Of a DNA stretch of 64,000 nt, positions 50,413 to 59,181 are shown piece by piece. The number at the start of each line of letters is the position of its first letter. Positions within the stretch are counted from its first letter, which is position 1. The DNA is from Mycolicibacterium iranicum (lineage in GTDB: Bacteria > Actinomycetota > Actinomycetes > Mycobacteriales > Mycobacteriaceae), in assembly GCF_002101705.1 (NCBI RefSeq), contig NZ_LQPC01000076.1, positions 79,189 through 143,188 of the forward strand, read 5' to 3'. The notes under the pieces are model-generated. The model saw only the letters and a list, made by a program, of their open reading frames with translations, ran no database searches and had not been told where the DNA came from. The position numbers were made by a program, and so were the translations under genes.

Positions 50413-51012
50413 TCAGCCTACGGTTTGGCGCCACCGAAGCAGGTACCGGTAGTACAGCGCGCGCCGCACCGTCGCTCCGGGGATCACGTCGTCGGCGACG
50501 GCGCGGATCTCCGCCAGACTTTCCCGAGGGTCCCTCATCACCAATCCGACATCGGGTGTCTCTCGATGAAGCCGTGAGGCGACGCGGACCGCAGGCAAGC
50601 TGAGGCCCGCCCAAATCCAATCCAGCACAGTCTTGTTCGCGCTGAGTCCGACGACCGCGATCTCACCCGAGGGTGTCAACAGGTCGCGCGCTCTGCTCAG
50701 CGTCGCGCGAAGGTCCATGTGGTGGATCGTCGCGACGAACGTGATCAGGTCGAAGCGGACGTCGCCGGGGTCGTAGGCGTCGAAGGGTTGCTCGACGATC
50801 GTGACGTTCCTCCGGTCCGAGAGCCGCTCCCGCGCCCGCCGCACCGCCTCCGGGTCTGAGTCGATACCGACAATCGACCGTGACAGCGGTGCCAGGCGTT
50901 GGGCCAGCAGCCCGTCACCGCATCCGACGTCGAGGACGGTGCCGTGGTGCTCCTCGGCGATGTCCGCCAGCCAGGGATGGTAGGCGGTGTTGTGGTTCCA
51001 GTAATCGGCCAT
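50413..51012 (-). CDS. SAM-dependent class I methyltransferase
   Basis: A 199-residue Rossmann-fold methyltransferase with motif I VLDVGCGDG (residues 26-34), the acidic end of strand 2 (GIDSDPEAVRRA) and FDLITFVATIHHMDL as motif II. It is 7 nt downstream of the dienelactone hydrolase gene and 6 nt upstream of the thioesterase gene, so probably part of one leftward transcript. No substrate can be assigned. Confidence 0.82.
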   Translation of the reverse strand: MADYWNHNTAYHPWLADIAEEHHGTVLDVGCGDGLLAQRLAPLSRSIVGIDSDPEAVRRARERLSDRRNVTIVEQPFDAYDPGDVRFDLITFVATIHHMDLRATLSRARDLLTPSGEIAVVGLSANKTVLDWIWAGLSLPAVRVASRLHRETPDVGLVMRDPRESLAEIRAVADDVIPGATVRRALYYRYLLRWRQTVG

Positions 51013-51019
51013 GCCCGCC

Positions 51020-51763
51020 TCATCCGGCGCCGGCGAAGCATTCGGCGAGGAAGTGGCTTGCCGACGTCCATGCTCTTGCGGAGGCGGACGCGCTGAAGAG
51101 CACACCTCGCGACGGGTCGTTGGCGAAGGGTGCCATGAACGCGTGCATCGTGTCGCCGTAGGCGTGAAGCTGCCAGTCGACGCCCCTGCCTGAGAACTCC
51201 GCGCCCAGTGCGACGACGTCTTCGGGCGGAGCGAACGGGTCGTCCCAGCCGTGGAACACGATGACCTTCGCGGTGACGTCGCGCCGCGCCTCGGCATCCG
51301 GGGAAGGTTTGAGAAGGCCGTGGAAGCTGGCGACCCCGACGAGCGGATGGCCGTGCCGAGCCAGGTCGAGCACGCAGAGTCCGCCGAAGCAGAAGCCGAT
51401 GGCCGCCATGCGCTGTGCGTCAACCTGTGGCGCTGCGGCCATCGTTTCAAGCACTGTGCCGAGCCGCTTGGCCAGCGCGACGCGATCCTCGACGAAGCCC
51501 GCCATCGCCGCGCCGGTGGCTTCCATGCCGCCGCGGCTGACGTCCTCACCGAACAGATCGACAGCGATGGCCTGGTAGCCCTGCTCGACGAGGCGCGCCG
51601 CGAACTGCAGTTGCGCGTCGCTGCGCCCCTCCATGCCGTGGAAGACCAACACAGTCGGCGCAGACTCTGCCTCGTCGTCGCGGTCATCGTCGTCGTAGAG
51701 CAGGACAGAGTCGAAGAAGCTGCCGTCGATGTCGTGCCGCAGGGAGGTGGTGTGCACAGTCAC
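51020..51763 (-). CDS. Dienelactone hydrolase family protein
   Basis: A 247-residue alpha/beta hydrolase with a cysteine nucleophile in GFCFGGLCVL, the Asp in FHGWDDPFAPPED and the His in GDTMHAFMAP, the triad of dienelactone hydrolases. These open enol lactones in chlorocatechol breakdown or act as general esterases. A run of Asp residues at 24-31 is unusual near the N-terminus. GTG start with GGAAA upstream. First gene of the group with the methyltransferase and thioesterase genes. Confidence 0.85.
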   Translation of the reverse strand: MTVHTTSLRHDIDGSFFDSVLLYDDDDRDDEAESAPTVLVFHGMEGRSDAQLQFAARLVEQGYQAIAVDLFGEDVSRGGMEATGAAMAGFVEDRVALAKRLGTVLETMAAAPQVDAQRMAAIGFCFGGLCVLDLARHGHPLVGVASFHGLLKPSPDAEARRDVTAKVIVFHGWDDPFAPPEDVVALGAEFSGRGVDWQLHAYGDTMHAFMAPFANDPSRGVLFSASASARAWTSASHFLAECFAGAG

Positions 51764-51831
51764 CGCGCTGACGTTTCCAGCTGCCCGGGTCTCGCGCGAG
51801 GGAGTTCGCTGCCCGCGGAACCCGGGGCGTG

Positions 51832-51868
51832 GGCGTCGTTGGTCACCGCGGTGATGACCAACGACGCC
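51832..51868 (-). terminator. Perfect 14-bp hairpin after the NTF2-like gene
   Basis: GGCGTCGTTGGTCA (51832-51845) and TGACCAACGACGCC (51855-51868) pair perfectly around a 9-nt loop. It lies 18 bp beyond the NTF2-like stop and before the dienelactone hydrolase start, so it should separate the two transcripts. No U-tract. Confidence 0.7.
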
Positions 51869-51885
51869 GGAATCTCACCACGCAG

Positions 51886-52296
51886 CTAGAACTCGCCCCA
51901 GCCGCCCTGCACCATCGTCTGGAACTTCCAGCCACGGTCGGTCTTGACCAGCAGGTCCCCGTAGCGCACCTGCTGGCTGTGCTCACCTGCGGTGATGGTT
52001 GCATCGGTGATCACGAACACCAGGTTCTCGTTGATGAAATGCGGCGTGCGCACCGACTCCATCGAGACGTCGCCGACGTCTCCGAGTTGTTCGGTCATCT
52101 GAGCGATGAAGGTGTCACGGTCGCATGACGCCGCGTAACCGTCGGTCACCTCGTTGAGCGGGAACATCGCTTGGTCGGCCATGGCGTCGATCTCTTTGGC
52201 GACAGCCAATGCGTCGTAGCGCGTGAACCACGCCAGAACGTCGTCGACGTCGGTGGGGGACGGAACGAAGCCGCCAAGGGCAGGCAGGTAAGCCAT
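51886..52296 (-). CDS. NTF2/SnoaL-like protein
   Basis: A 136-residue protein with a cone-shaped NTF2-like fold: VDDVLAWFTRYDALAVAKEI helix, VSMESVRTPHFI and a final RGWKFQTMVQGGWGEF strand. Acidic and aromatic residues line the expected pocket, but no catalytic pair is obvious. GAGGAG precedes the ATG. It is divergent from a TetR gene across the CGTACA repeats, so it is the likely target of that regulator. Confidence 0.7.
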   Translation of the reverse strand: MAYLPALGGFVPSPTDVDDVLAWFTRYDALAVAKEIDAMADQAMFPLNEVTDGYAASCDRDTFIAQMTEQLGDVGDVSMESVRTPHFINENLVFVITDATITAGEHSQQVRYGDLLVKTDRGWKFQTMVQGGWGEF

Positions 52297-52316
52297 GAAA
52301 TCTCCTCACATATCTA

Positions 52317-52343
52317 CGTACACCGTACACCGTACAACGTACG
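52317..52343. promoter_or_regulatory. Four CGTAC-A/G repeats with 7-bp period, putative TetR operator
   Basis: CGTACA at 52317, 52324 and 52331 and CGTACG at 52338, each 7 bp apart. The last is itself palindromic. The array lies in the 71-bp region between the NTF2-like gene and the divergent TetR gene, overlapping the -35 position of the TetR promoter. Cooperative binding by the adjacent TetR protein is inferred. Confidence 0.6.
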
Positions 52344-52355
52344 CGAAAAACAGGC

Positions 52356-52361
52356 TACGAT
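52356..52361 (+). promoter_or_regulatory. -10 box TACGAT for the leaderless TetR gene
   Basis: TACGAT ends 6 nt before GTG 52368 and is preceded by the CGTACA array at the -35 region. Confidence 0.5.
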
Positions 52362-52367
52362 CGCCAG

Positions 52368-53132
52368 GTGGACAGAAGTAGTGCTGGAGACCCGGCGCGC
52401 ACTCTGGCGCTGTTGTGGAGGGCACCCGACGACGTTCGTGCGGTACGCGGACCGAAGCAGCGCACGTCGGTCGATGCCGTGGTCGCCGCGGCGATCGACA
52501 TCGCCGATGCCGACGGGCTACCGGCCCTGACCATCCGTGCGGTCGCAAAAAAACTGGGCATCGCCCCCATGGCGACGTACACCTACGTGCCGGGCAAGGC
52601 CGAGCTCCTCGACCTGATCCTGGATTCGGTGTACCTGCACATGCCGCGTACCGACATCTCTCGAATGCAATGGCGAGAAAGGGTTTCCACCATCGCGGCG
52701 GAGAACCGATCGATGCTCGCTGAGCATCCGTGGGTGGTGCAGCTGGCCACCACCCGTCCGCCGCTGGGGCCCGGAACCTGTGCGAAGTACGAGCACGAAC
52801 TGCAAGCCTTCGACGGCCTCGGGCTCAGCGACCTCGAGATGGATTCGGCTCTGACGTATGTGCTTGGCTTCGTCACAGCGGTGGCCCGTATCGCGATCGA
52901 CACCCGCGATGCCCAGGTCGACAGCGGGATCACCGACCAAACCTGGTGGGCACGTGCGGAACCCTTGCTGGCCAAGGTTTTCGACACAGAGAAATTCCCT
53001 TTGGCAGCACGGGTGGGCGCCGCAGCGGGGCAGGTGTACGACGGTGCCTACAGCGCGGATCACGCGTACGAGTTCGGGCTCGCGCGTGTGCTCGACGGGC
53101 TCGCGACCGTGATCGACCACACACCCGCATGA
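52368..53132 (+). CDS. TetR/AcrR regulator with TetR_C-type domain
   Basis: A 254-residue regulator. A 33-residue N-terminal extension precedes the helix-turn-helix (LTIRAVAKKLGIAPMATYTY, about 54-73), and the C-terminal region is of the tetracycline-repressor type seen in actinobacterial efflux and esterase regulators. Divergent from the NTF2-like gene and 61 nt upstream of an alpha/beta hydrolase gene reading the same way; both may be controlled through the CGTACA array. Confidence 0.82.
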   Translation: MDRSSAGDPARTLALLWRAPDDVRAVRGPKQRTSVDAVVAAAIDIADADGLPALTIRAVAKKLGIAPMATYTYVPGKAELLDLILDSVYLHMPRTDISRMQWRERVSTIAAENRSMLAEHPWVVQLATTRPPLGPGTCAKYEHELQAFDGLGLSDLEMDSALTYVLGFVTAVARIAIDTRDAQVDSGITDQTWWARAEPLLAKVFDTEKFPLAARVGAAAGQVYDGAYSADHAYEFGLARVLDGLATVIDHTPA

Positions 53133-53193
53133 AGGGGCCCCGCGGGCTTGGGTACATCACCACAAACACGCCGAGGAGAGGACCTGTCCTTCC

Positions 53194-54051
53194 ATGACTG
53201 TGATCGCCGCCCACCGAGGGCCGTTGCGCACCACCAACCTGCACGTCGATGACACCGGCGGCGACGGCCGCCCGGTCGTGCTGATCCATGGCTGGCCCCT
53301 GAACGCCGATTCGTGGGCTCCTCAGGTCGGCGCACTGCGCGATGCCGGATACCGCGTGGTCACCTACGACCGCCGTGGATTCGGACGAAGCGACAAGCCG
53401 CTGATCGGCTACACCTACGAGAGCCTCTCTGACGACCTGTCCGCGGTGCTGGAGGAACTCGATCTGCGGGACGTGACCCTGGTCGGATTCTCGATGGGCG
53501 GTGGAGAAGTTGCCAGTTATTGCGCACGAAAGGGCACCGAACGCATCAGGAGTGCGGTGTTCGCGGCGTCGGTGACGCCGTTCATGCAGTATCGCCAGGA
53601 CAATCCCGAGGGTCCGCTGGGCAAGGTTGAGGCGGCCAAGATGGCGGCGGCGCTGACCGCGAACCAGGACTCTTTCTACGAGCAGATGATGACTGATGTC
53701 TTCTCCGTCGACGGTCGGCTCGCGATCACCGAGGAGCAGCGGCGGTGGGCGCTGGCGATGTGTGGCGAAGCGAGCAAAGCTGCCGCACTTGCCTGTATGG
53801 CGGCCTTCGGTGGAACAGACTTCCGCGAGGATCTGCCCAAGGTGACGGTGCCGAGCTTGGTCATCCACGGTGACAGCGATGCGACGGTGCCGTTCGAGGG
53901 TTCCGGTCGGCGCACGCACGAAGCGCTGCCTGACAGTCGACTTCATGTGATTGCCGGTGGACCTCATGGCATTCCGGTCAGTCACCCCGACGAGTTCAAC
54001 GACGTTCTGCTGACCTTTCTGGCCGAAGATTTCACCACGCGCGCAACCTGA
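53194..54051 (+). CDS. Alpha/beta hydrolase, non-haem chloroperoxidase/arylesterase type
   Basis: A 285-residue hydrolase: oxyanion VLIHGWPLNADSW, nucleophile Ser in LVGFSMGGGEVA, Asp in VIHGDSDATVPF and His in IAGGPHGIPVSH. The GFSMGGGE elbow is characteristic of cofactor-free perhydrolases and arylesterases. GAGGAGAGGA upstream of the ATG. No signal peptide. It converges on the glycosyltransferase cluster with a gap of 9 nt. Confidence 0.87.
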   Translation: MTVIAAHRGPLRTTNLHVDDTGGDGRPVVLIHGWPLNADSWAPQVGALRDAGYRVVTYDRRGFGRSDKPLIGYTYESLSDDLSAVLEELDLRDVTLVGFSMGGGEVASYCARKGTERIRSAVFAASVTPFMQYRQDNPEGPLGKVEAAKMAAALTANQDSFYEQMMTDVFSVDGRLAITEEQRRWALAMCGEASKAAALACMAAFGGTDFREDLPKVTVPSLVIHGDSDATVPFEGSGRRTHEALPDSRLHVIAGGPHGIPVSHPDEFNDVLLTFLAEDFTTRAT

Positions 54052-54060
54052 TTGAGCCTC

Positions 54061-55431
54061 TCACCACGCCAGAGGCGCATCGGCTGAGACGACATCCACG
54101 TCAAACTCGTGGCCGCGATAGACGTACGTCTCGCCGATGCGGCTGCTTTCGCTGTCGTTTCGGAATCGAACCGGTCCGCGGCTCCATCGCTGCGCCCGAT
54201 GCGTCGCCCACGACGTGCGGCAGAGCAGTGCCGCCTCGTCGTGGTGAATTTCGACGGCCGCGACCCCGGGCGCTGATGCGGCCGTGACGATCTCGGCGAC
54301 GGCGTCGCGCGGCAAGACCGGCCGACCCGTCAGCGTTATCACCACCCGGCAGCGACGCCGAACGGCATCGGGCACGGGGCCGATCCGGATCCGTGGATCG
54401 TCGGTGCGCAGTGCGCGCAGGAGGCTTTCGGCACCCGCGCCAGAAACGAACACGCCGACGTCCTGGTAGAGGAAACAGGCCGCGGTGCGGACGAGCGAGC
54501 CCGGACCATGTTCTGCGGCATCGATTTCGACCGCGACTTCCGGAATGTCGTAACGAAGTCCGTGGACCCTCGCCTCAGGATCGGGAACCAGCCGCGACAC
54601 GGCGAGTGCTTCGGCGTTCTTGGCCGCAGTGCGATGGGCGACGTCACGTTCTGCCCAGTCGGCTCCGTTGTGCCAGGCGACGGCATCGCGCGCATGGTGC
54701 AAGACGGCGCCACACGCCAGCGCGCGATGCGCGAACTCCCAGTCCTCTCCGCCGTACTTGTCGAACGACTCGTCGAATCCGCCGCAGTAATCGAATAATT
54801 CGCGACTGCAACACATCACCGAACTGATCACGTACCGATAGGAACGGTAATCGATGTCGAGCAGGTTGTTGGTCCGTTCGTAGGCGTCGCTGAGCCAGCC
54901 TGGCTCGTCGAGAATGTGGGGAGCGTGATGTCCGGACCACCATTGCGGCAACTGCGCGGCGGTCCAGCCGCTCAGGTCGGCGTGACGCCGTCGTCCGACC
55001 ACCAGCGCGTCGGGCAGCAGCGAGGGCAGCCGTACGAGGGCGCTGATGTAGTGCGGCTCTGGCACGGTGTCGGCATCGAGGAAGCACAGGACTTCGGCAT
55101 CGGTGTGGCGGACGCCGAGGTTACGGGCCGCCGCTGCACGAAAACCCTTGTCCTGCTGGCTGACCACCGAACAGCGCAGTGCCGCGGCCGAGACGTCGGG
55201 CGGTTGCGGCGAGCCGTCGTCGCAGACGACGACGTCGATGAGTTCGTGCGGATAATCCTGACCGCCGAGTGCGGCCAGCACGAGGTCGAGCTCGGCTTGC
55301 TGGTCGTAGAAGGGCACCACGACCGCCGCCGAGGCCGGCCTCGGTGGGGGCTGTCCGTCGAGCAGGTCCCAACGGTTGCCTGGGACGGCGTACCGGCCAT
55401 CGGTCAAGGGCAGTGCATCCCCCGGTGTCAT
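54061..55431 (-). CDS. Family 2 glycosyltransferase with C-terminal extension
   Basis: A 456-residue GT-A enzyme. AVVVPFYDQQAELDLVLAAL opens the fold; VVCDDGS (Asp71-Asp72) binds the nucleotide; LDAD (Asp119-Asp121) is the DxD metal site; GGED at 227-230 followed by Trp provides the catalytic acid region, as in polypeptide-GalNAc/galactosyltransferase-like GT2 proteins. About 180 residues after the catalytic domain form a second, unassigned domain. Start ATG 55431 overlaps the preceding stop (ATGA). No membrane helix: a cytoplasmic transferase. Sugar and acceptor unknown. Confidence 0.83.
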   Translation of the reverse strand: MTPGDALPLTDGRYAVPGNRWDLLDGQPPPRPASAAVVVPFYDQQAELDLVLAALGGQDYPHELIDVVVCDDGSPQPPDVSAAALRCSVVSQQDKGFRAAAARNLGVRHTDAEVLCFLDADTVPEPHYISALVRLPSLLPDALVVGRRRHADLSGWTAAQLPQWWSGHHAPHILDEPGWLSDAYERTNNLLDIDYRSYRYVISSVMCCSRELFDYCGGFDESFDKYGGEDWEFAHRALACGAVLHHARDAVAWHNGADWAERDVAHRTAAKNAEALAVSRLVPDPEARVHGLRYDIPEVAVEIDAAEHGPGSLVRTAACFLYQDVGVFVSGAGAESLLRALRTDDPRIRIGPVPDAVRRRCRVVITLTGRPVLPRDAVAEIVTAASAPGVAAVEIHHDEAALLCRTSWATHRAQRWSRGPVRFRNDSESSRIGETYVYRGHEFDVDVVSADAPLAW

Positions 55432-56417
55432 CGGTGGCATTCCGCGAAGAAGGTCCAGTAGTGGCGCGCGACATCCGCCAGGGCCGGGCTCAGCACCGTG
55501 CCGGTCGTGAGCCAGGTCGATTCCGTTGTGGCCAAGGCGTATTCGATTGCAGATCGCAGACCCGCCGCGGTGTCTGGGTACAGCATCAGAGAACCCGGGT
55601 TGCGCTCCTCGAACTCCAATGTGTAGCGGTGTTCCGGTGCCAACGGACGCCTGCCGGCCGACAACCATGAGTTGATCGAACCTGACGCTGAGATATGCCT
55701 GTGGGCCACGACAGGGACGGCGACACGCTGCAGCATTGCCGGCACCTGCGAGTCAGCGATGTAGCCCGTGACACGGAACGTGACGCCTTTGCGTTGAGCA
55801 GAATGCTGCAGATCGACCGCCACATCGTCATGCCCGAGGGAGGTTTCGCCGATCGCCAGCATCTCGACACCTGCAGGGAGCGCAGCAAGCACCTCGGCGT
55901 GGCCCTTGCCCGGATAGATGTAACCGAACACGCCCACAGTCCGGCCGGAGTGGCGGGTGGCGGGAGCGCATGCCCGCGGACCGATCGGCAGCGGGATCAC
56001 CGTGAGGCGCGATGGCTTTATGCCGCAGTCATCCAACAGTTCGCGCTCATGATGGCTGCTGACGACGACTCCCTGGCAAGCTGCCGACACGGCGGCGTAT
56101 GCCGCGGTCCTGCGCGCGAAATTTTTGCCGTCGGACGGTTGAGGTACGTCGTGAAACGTCACGGTCGCCTTCCCCCGGGCGGTGGCTGCGAGTGATGCGA
56201 CTCTCTCGGCGGCGAACTCCGGACTGTCCCCGAACAGACGATCGGTGAATTGGAGGTGGATGGCGTCGGCGCGCAGTGGCGTCGACAAGATGCCGTGATG
56301 CGCCGTCCACTGTCTGCGTACATCGAAGCCGTCGGTGCGCATGCGCTGATGGAGTTCCCAGCCGAATCGGACGACGCCGTGCGGGCGCGGCCCGACGAGG
56401 AGATGGGTGACGGTCAC
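55428..56417 (-). CDS. GT-B-type glycosyltransferase (GT4-like)
   Basis: A 329-residue protein with two Rossmann halves: VTHLLVGPRPHGVVRFGWEL at the start, TVTFHDVPQPSDGKNFARRT and VVSSHHERELL in the first half, and VFGYIYPGKGHAEVLAALP (donor-site opening) with SGSINSWLSAGRRPLAP in the second. GTG 56417 overlaps the WcbI-like stop by 4 nt (GTGA), and the stop overlaps the GT2 start (ATGA), so the three genes are translated as a unit. Confidence 0.78.
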   Translation of the reverse strand: MTVTHLLVGPRPHGVVRFGWELHQRMRTDGFDVRRQWTAHHGILSTPLRADAIHLQFTDRLFGDSPEFAAERVASLAATARGKATVTFHDVPQPSDGKNFARRTAAYAAVSAACQGVVVSSHHERELLDDCGIKPSRLTVIPLPIGPRACAPATRHSGRTVGVFGYIYPGKGHAEVLAALPAGVEMLAIGETSLGHDDVAVDLQHSAQRKGVTFRVTGYIADSQVPAMLQRVAVPVVAHRHISASGSINSWLSAGRRPLAPEHRYTLEFEERNPGSLMLYPDTAAGLRSAIEYALATTESTWLTTGTVLSPALADVARHYWTFFAECHR

Positions 56418-57364
56418 GACGCGGTCGAGACTGCGAGAAGCCCGAGGATGTCCATCATCTCGGCATGTCTGGTGATCGCGAGCTCGACGTATTCGGGGTT
56501 GGCCGCATACCAATTCAGCTGTGCTGCATGCACTTTGTCTACGGACAGCGGAGTGCCATGGTGCATCCAGTGGCTGCGGGGCGCGGTATCGATAGCCAGG
56601 GCGGTGAGTACGCGTGATTCCAGGGGTGCGTGGACGGAGTCCAGGAGGGTGCGGCTGATCGTGGGCACGGGTAGACGCAGGCCCGCGGCATTCAGGATTC
56701 GGCCTCCGAGGGCTTCGAGCACCGGGTTACCGGGATGATTGATGGTGTGTGCGGCCCGGGCTCCGCACTGTTCGAGGAGATCCGAGATGCCTACGTCGCA
56801 GTCCCGCTGCTCGCGCCGCGCGAGTTCTGCGCGACTGGCCCCTGCGGCGGCGCGCAATTGTTCAACCGTCACGTCGACATCCCACGCCGCGGTCGGGGAC
56901 AGTCCGGCCCGAGCGGCAGCCACCGTCCGCAGGTCGTGATAGGGGACCACAGGCGGGACCACCGAGCGATCGGCGGGGTGCCGGACGATGGCCTGGAACG
57001 GGTACAAGCCCGCGTACCGGATCACCGGCCATCGAAGGCACGTCGCGGACGGTGAAAGCCGTTCTGCCAATTCGGAAGTGCCGAGTGGGAGATCCCGGTA
57101 ACCGACACGGATGGGTTGACTGACCAGCATGGCGGACGTCGCGAGCAGCGCGTCGAGATATGGCAGATCGCTGGGGCCGATCTCGTGTACCGGCGGAATG
57201 CGCACAGTGCGGTACGGCCGATCTGGCACGGCCTCGAGTACCTGTCTGAGTGCTTCGGCCTGACAATTCCCGACAACGAGCCATAGCGGGCGGTCATCGG
57301 GCGGCGCGGCGCCCTCGCCGTAAAAGGCGCCGTAGTGCATCCGGCGTCCGGTGTCGGTGTTCAC
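56414..57364 (-). CDS. WcbI-like polysaccharide acetyltransferase domain protein
   Basis: A 316-residue protein with the WcbI signature LWLVVGNCQAEALRQVL (Cys34), IPPVHEI, and a helical C-terminal part with LNWYAANPEYVELAITRHAE. WcbI of Burkholderia capsule clusters binds coenzyme A and is thought to acetylate the polysaccharide. GTG start with TAACCT 6 nt before it: leaderless first gene of the leftward three-gene operon. Acetylation of the glycan made by the following two transferases is inferred. Confidence 0.75.
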   Translation of the reverse strand: MNTDTGRRMHYGAFYGEGAAPPDDRPLWLVVGNCQAEALRQVLEAVPDRPYRTVRIPPVHEIGPSDLPYLDALLATSAMLVSQPIRVGYRDLPLGTSELAERLSPSATCLRWPVIRYAGLYPFQAIVRHPADRSVVPPVVPYHDLRTVAAARAGLSPTAAWDVDVTVEQLRAAAGASRAELARREQRDCDVGISDLLEQCGARAAHTINHPGNPVLEALGGRILNAAGLRLPVPTISRTLLDSVHAPLESRVLTALAIDTAPRSHWMHHGTPLSVDKVHAAQLNWYAANPEYVELAITRHAEMMDILGLLAVSTAS

Positions 57365-57370
57365 TCAGCG

Positions 57371-57376
57371 AGGTTA
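57371..57376 (-). promoter_or_regulatory. -10 box TAACCT for the WcbI-like operon
   Basis: TAACCT on the minus strand ends 6 nt before GTG 57364. It lies in the 104-bp divergent region shared with the rightward glycosyltransferase gene. Confidence 0.5.
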
Positions 57377-57468
57377 CGTGCACACTGACGGGGGTAAAGT
57401 CCGGTTACGCATTCGTCGAGACAACGGCGGCCCATTTTTCTGCCCGGGGTGCCGTCTGACGGAGGTTG

Positions 57469-58533
57469 ATGTTGATTCGAGTGGCGTCGGTGCCTGCCGC
57501 CCATCCGTTCGTCGGCGCCACGACCGATGCCGCGGTCGTCTCGCTTCTCCCTGACCCGGTTCCTCCAGGGGCGACGCTGGCCGGTCAGTGGTGGCCACCG
57601 CGTTGGCTCGACCCCGGTTATCTGCGTGCGCACGTCCTCGAAATCGATGTCCTGCATGTTCATTTCGGATTCGAAGCGGTCACCCTCGACGATCTGCGTG
57701 CGGTCCTCGTGGTGCTGCGCGAACACCGTGTGCCACTCGTGATCACTGTGCACGACCTGGCCAATCCGCATGTGGCAGATCAGTCCTCCCACCAGGCCCG
57801 ACTCGATCTATTGCTGCGCGAGGCGAGCGCGGTGATCACGTTGACCCGGGGCGCGGCACACGCCATCGCGCAACGGTGGGAAGTGGAGCCGATGGTGCTA
57901 CCTCATCCGCACCTGCTGCCCGCCGAGTATGTGGGTGCCCCGAGGACGGCGAGGGCGGTCCCGGTGGTCGGGGTGCACGGAAAGTTCTTGCGAGCGAACG
58001 TCGATCCGTGGCCGATCATGGATGCGCTCGTCGCTGCCGAATGGACGGTCGATGTCGCACTGCGTTTGGACCTCGACGAGAAGGCCCTCCTGGCGCGCCG
58101 CCCAGGGCAGGCGCTGCCGGATCGATTGGCGGCCTACGGTGCAGCGGGGGTCGACGTGCGAGTGCACCCGCCCTTCTCCGACACCGAACTCGTCGACTAC
58201 CTCGGCCAGATCGACGTGATGGTGCTGCCGTACCGGTTCGGCACCCACTCCGGTTGGGTGGAGGCGTGCTTCGATGCCGGCGTGCTCCCGGTGGTTCCGA
58301 ACTGCGGGTTCTTCAGCGAACAGCACGCTTCGGGCGTTTTCGGGTTCGGTCCCGCCGAGTTCGACCCGGCCGGTCTTTTGCACGCCGTCGAGGGTGCAGT
58401 GGTCGAGGTGCGCGCCACTCGCGGGGTTGGGGATCGTGCTCGCCGGCATGGGCGGGTCCGCGAGCGGGAAGTCGTGCGGGGTCATGTCGTCGACGTCTAC
58501 CGGCGTGCGCTGGCAGCACGGACCGCGGCGTGA
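57469..58533 (+). CDS. Glycosyltransferase, GT-B fold
   Basis: A 354-residue protein. VLEIDVLHVHFGFEAVTLDD and LVITVHDLANPHVADQSSHQ in the first half resemble GT4 acceptor domains; VVGVHGKFLRANVDPWPIMD starts the donor domain, and VMVLPYRFGTHSGWVEACFD contains the Glu that contacts the sugar nucleotide. GGAGG lies 3 nt before the ATG; a TTG one codon later has better spacing. Divergent from the WcbI-like operon and followed by a methyltransferase gene. Confidence 0.75.
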   Translation: MLIRVASVPAAHPFVGATTDAAVVSLLPDPVPPGATLAGQWWPPRWLDPGYLRAHVLEIDVLHVHFGFEAVTLDDLRAVLVVLREHRVPLVITVHDLANPHVADQSSHQARLDLLLREASAVITLTRGAAHAIAQRWEVEPMVLPHPHLLPAEYVGAPRTARAVPVVGVHGKFLRANVDPWPIMDALVAAEWTVDVALRLDLDEKALLARRPGQALPDRLAAYGAAGVDVRVHPPFSDTELVDYLGQIDVMVLPYRFGTHSGWVEACFDAGVLPVVPNCGFFSEQHASGVFGFGPAEFDPAGLLHAVEGAVVEVRATRGVGDRARRHGRVREREVVRGHVVDVYRRALAARTAA

Positions 58534-58569
58534 CCGGGGCGAGGATGCAAACAGGAAGGTGTGTCGGCA

Positions 58570-59181
58570 GTGAATGACGCGATGACGGGATTCGACCGCC
58601 CGGTGCAGACCTGGCGGGACATTCCCGGTTGGTTTCAGTGGCGGGAAGGGCAGGAAGAAGCCGCTGAGTTCTTCACTGACGGGGACCGGTTCGTCGAGGT
58701 GGGTTGCTACCTGGGCCGCAGCATATGTTCGCTGGCCGAGGTGATGGGCGCGCGCGGGCTCGACGTCGAGATCATCGGAGTCGATTGGGCGCGGGGAAGC
58801 GGACCCGAGGGCCCGGCTGAGGTCAACGCCCACGGGCCCGCCGTCGAGTTCGGTGGGGGCACGATGGCGGGACTGCTGCATCGCAATCTGATCGCCTGCG
58901 ATGCCGCCGACGCTGTCCATCTCCTGATCGATGATTCAGTGTCGGCGGCGAGGCTCTTTCCCGATGAGTCCCTGGCGTGGGTGCACCTCGACGCGCGCCA
59001 CGACTACGACAGTGTGCGGGCGGACATCGAGGCCTGGCGTCCGAAGGTGCGGTCCGGCGGGTGGCTGTCCGGCGACGACTACGACAGCTGGAATTGGCCG
59101 GGCGTGGTGCAGGCTGTCGCCGACAGTCTCGACGGCGCCGCGCCGTGGTGCACCGCGCAATGGCGATGGGTCAAACCGTAG
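58570..59181 (+). CDS. Class I SAM methyltransferase, TylF/Methyltransf_24-like
   Basis: A 203-residue protein with motif I FVEVGCYLGRSICSLAEVM, acidic strand IIGVDWARG, and AWVHLDARHDYDSVRADIEA, the latter typical of sugar O-methyltransferases and related Methyltransf_24 proteins (metal-binding Asp/His). GTG 58570 was chosen; GTG 58561 sits too close to the GGAAGG at 58554. It follows the glycosyltransferase by 36 nt, so O-methylation of a sugar on the same glycan is inferred. Confidence 0.72.
   Translation: MNDAMTGFDRPVQTWRDIPGWFQWREGQEEAAEFFTDGDRFVEVGCYLGRSICSLAEVMGARGLDVEIIGVDWARGSGPEGPAEVNAHGPAVEFGGGTMAGLLHRNLIACDAADAVHLLIDDSVSAARLFPDESLAWVHLDARHDYDSVRADIEAWRPKVRSGGWLSGDDYDSWNWPGVVQAVADSLDGAAPWCTAQWRWVKP

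Noticed and set aside
48109..50577. 822-residue plus-strand frame
   Set aside because: Antisense across the IclR start, histidine phosphatase and thioesterase genes; no domain visible.
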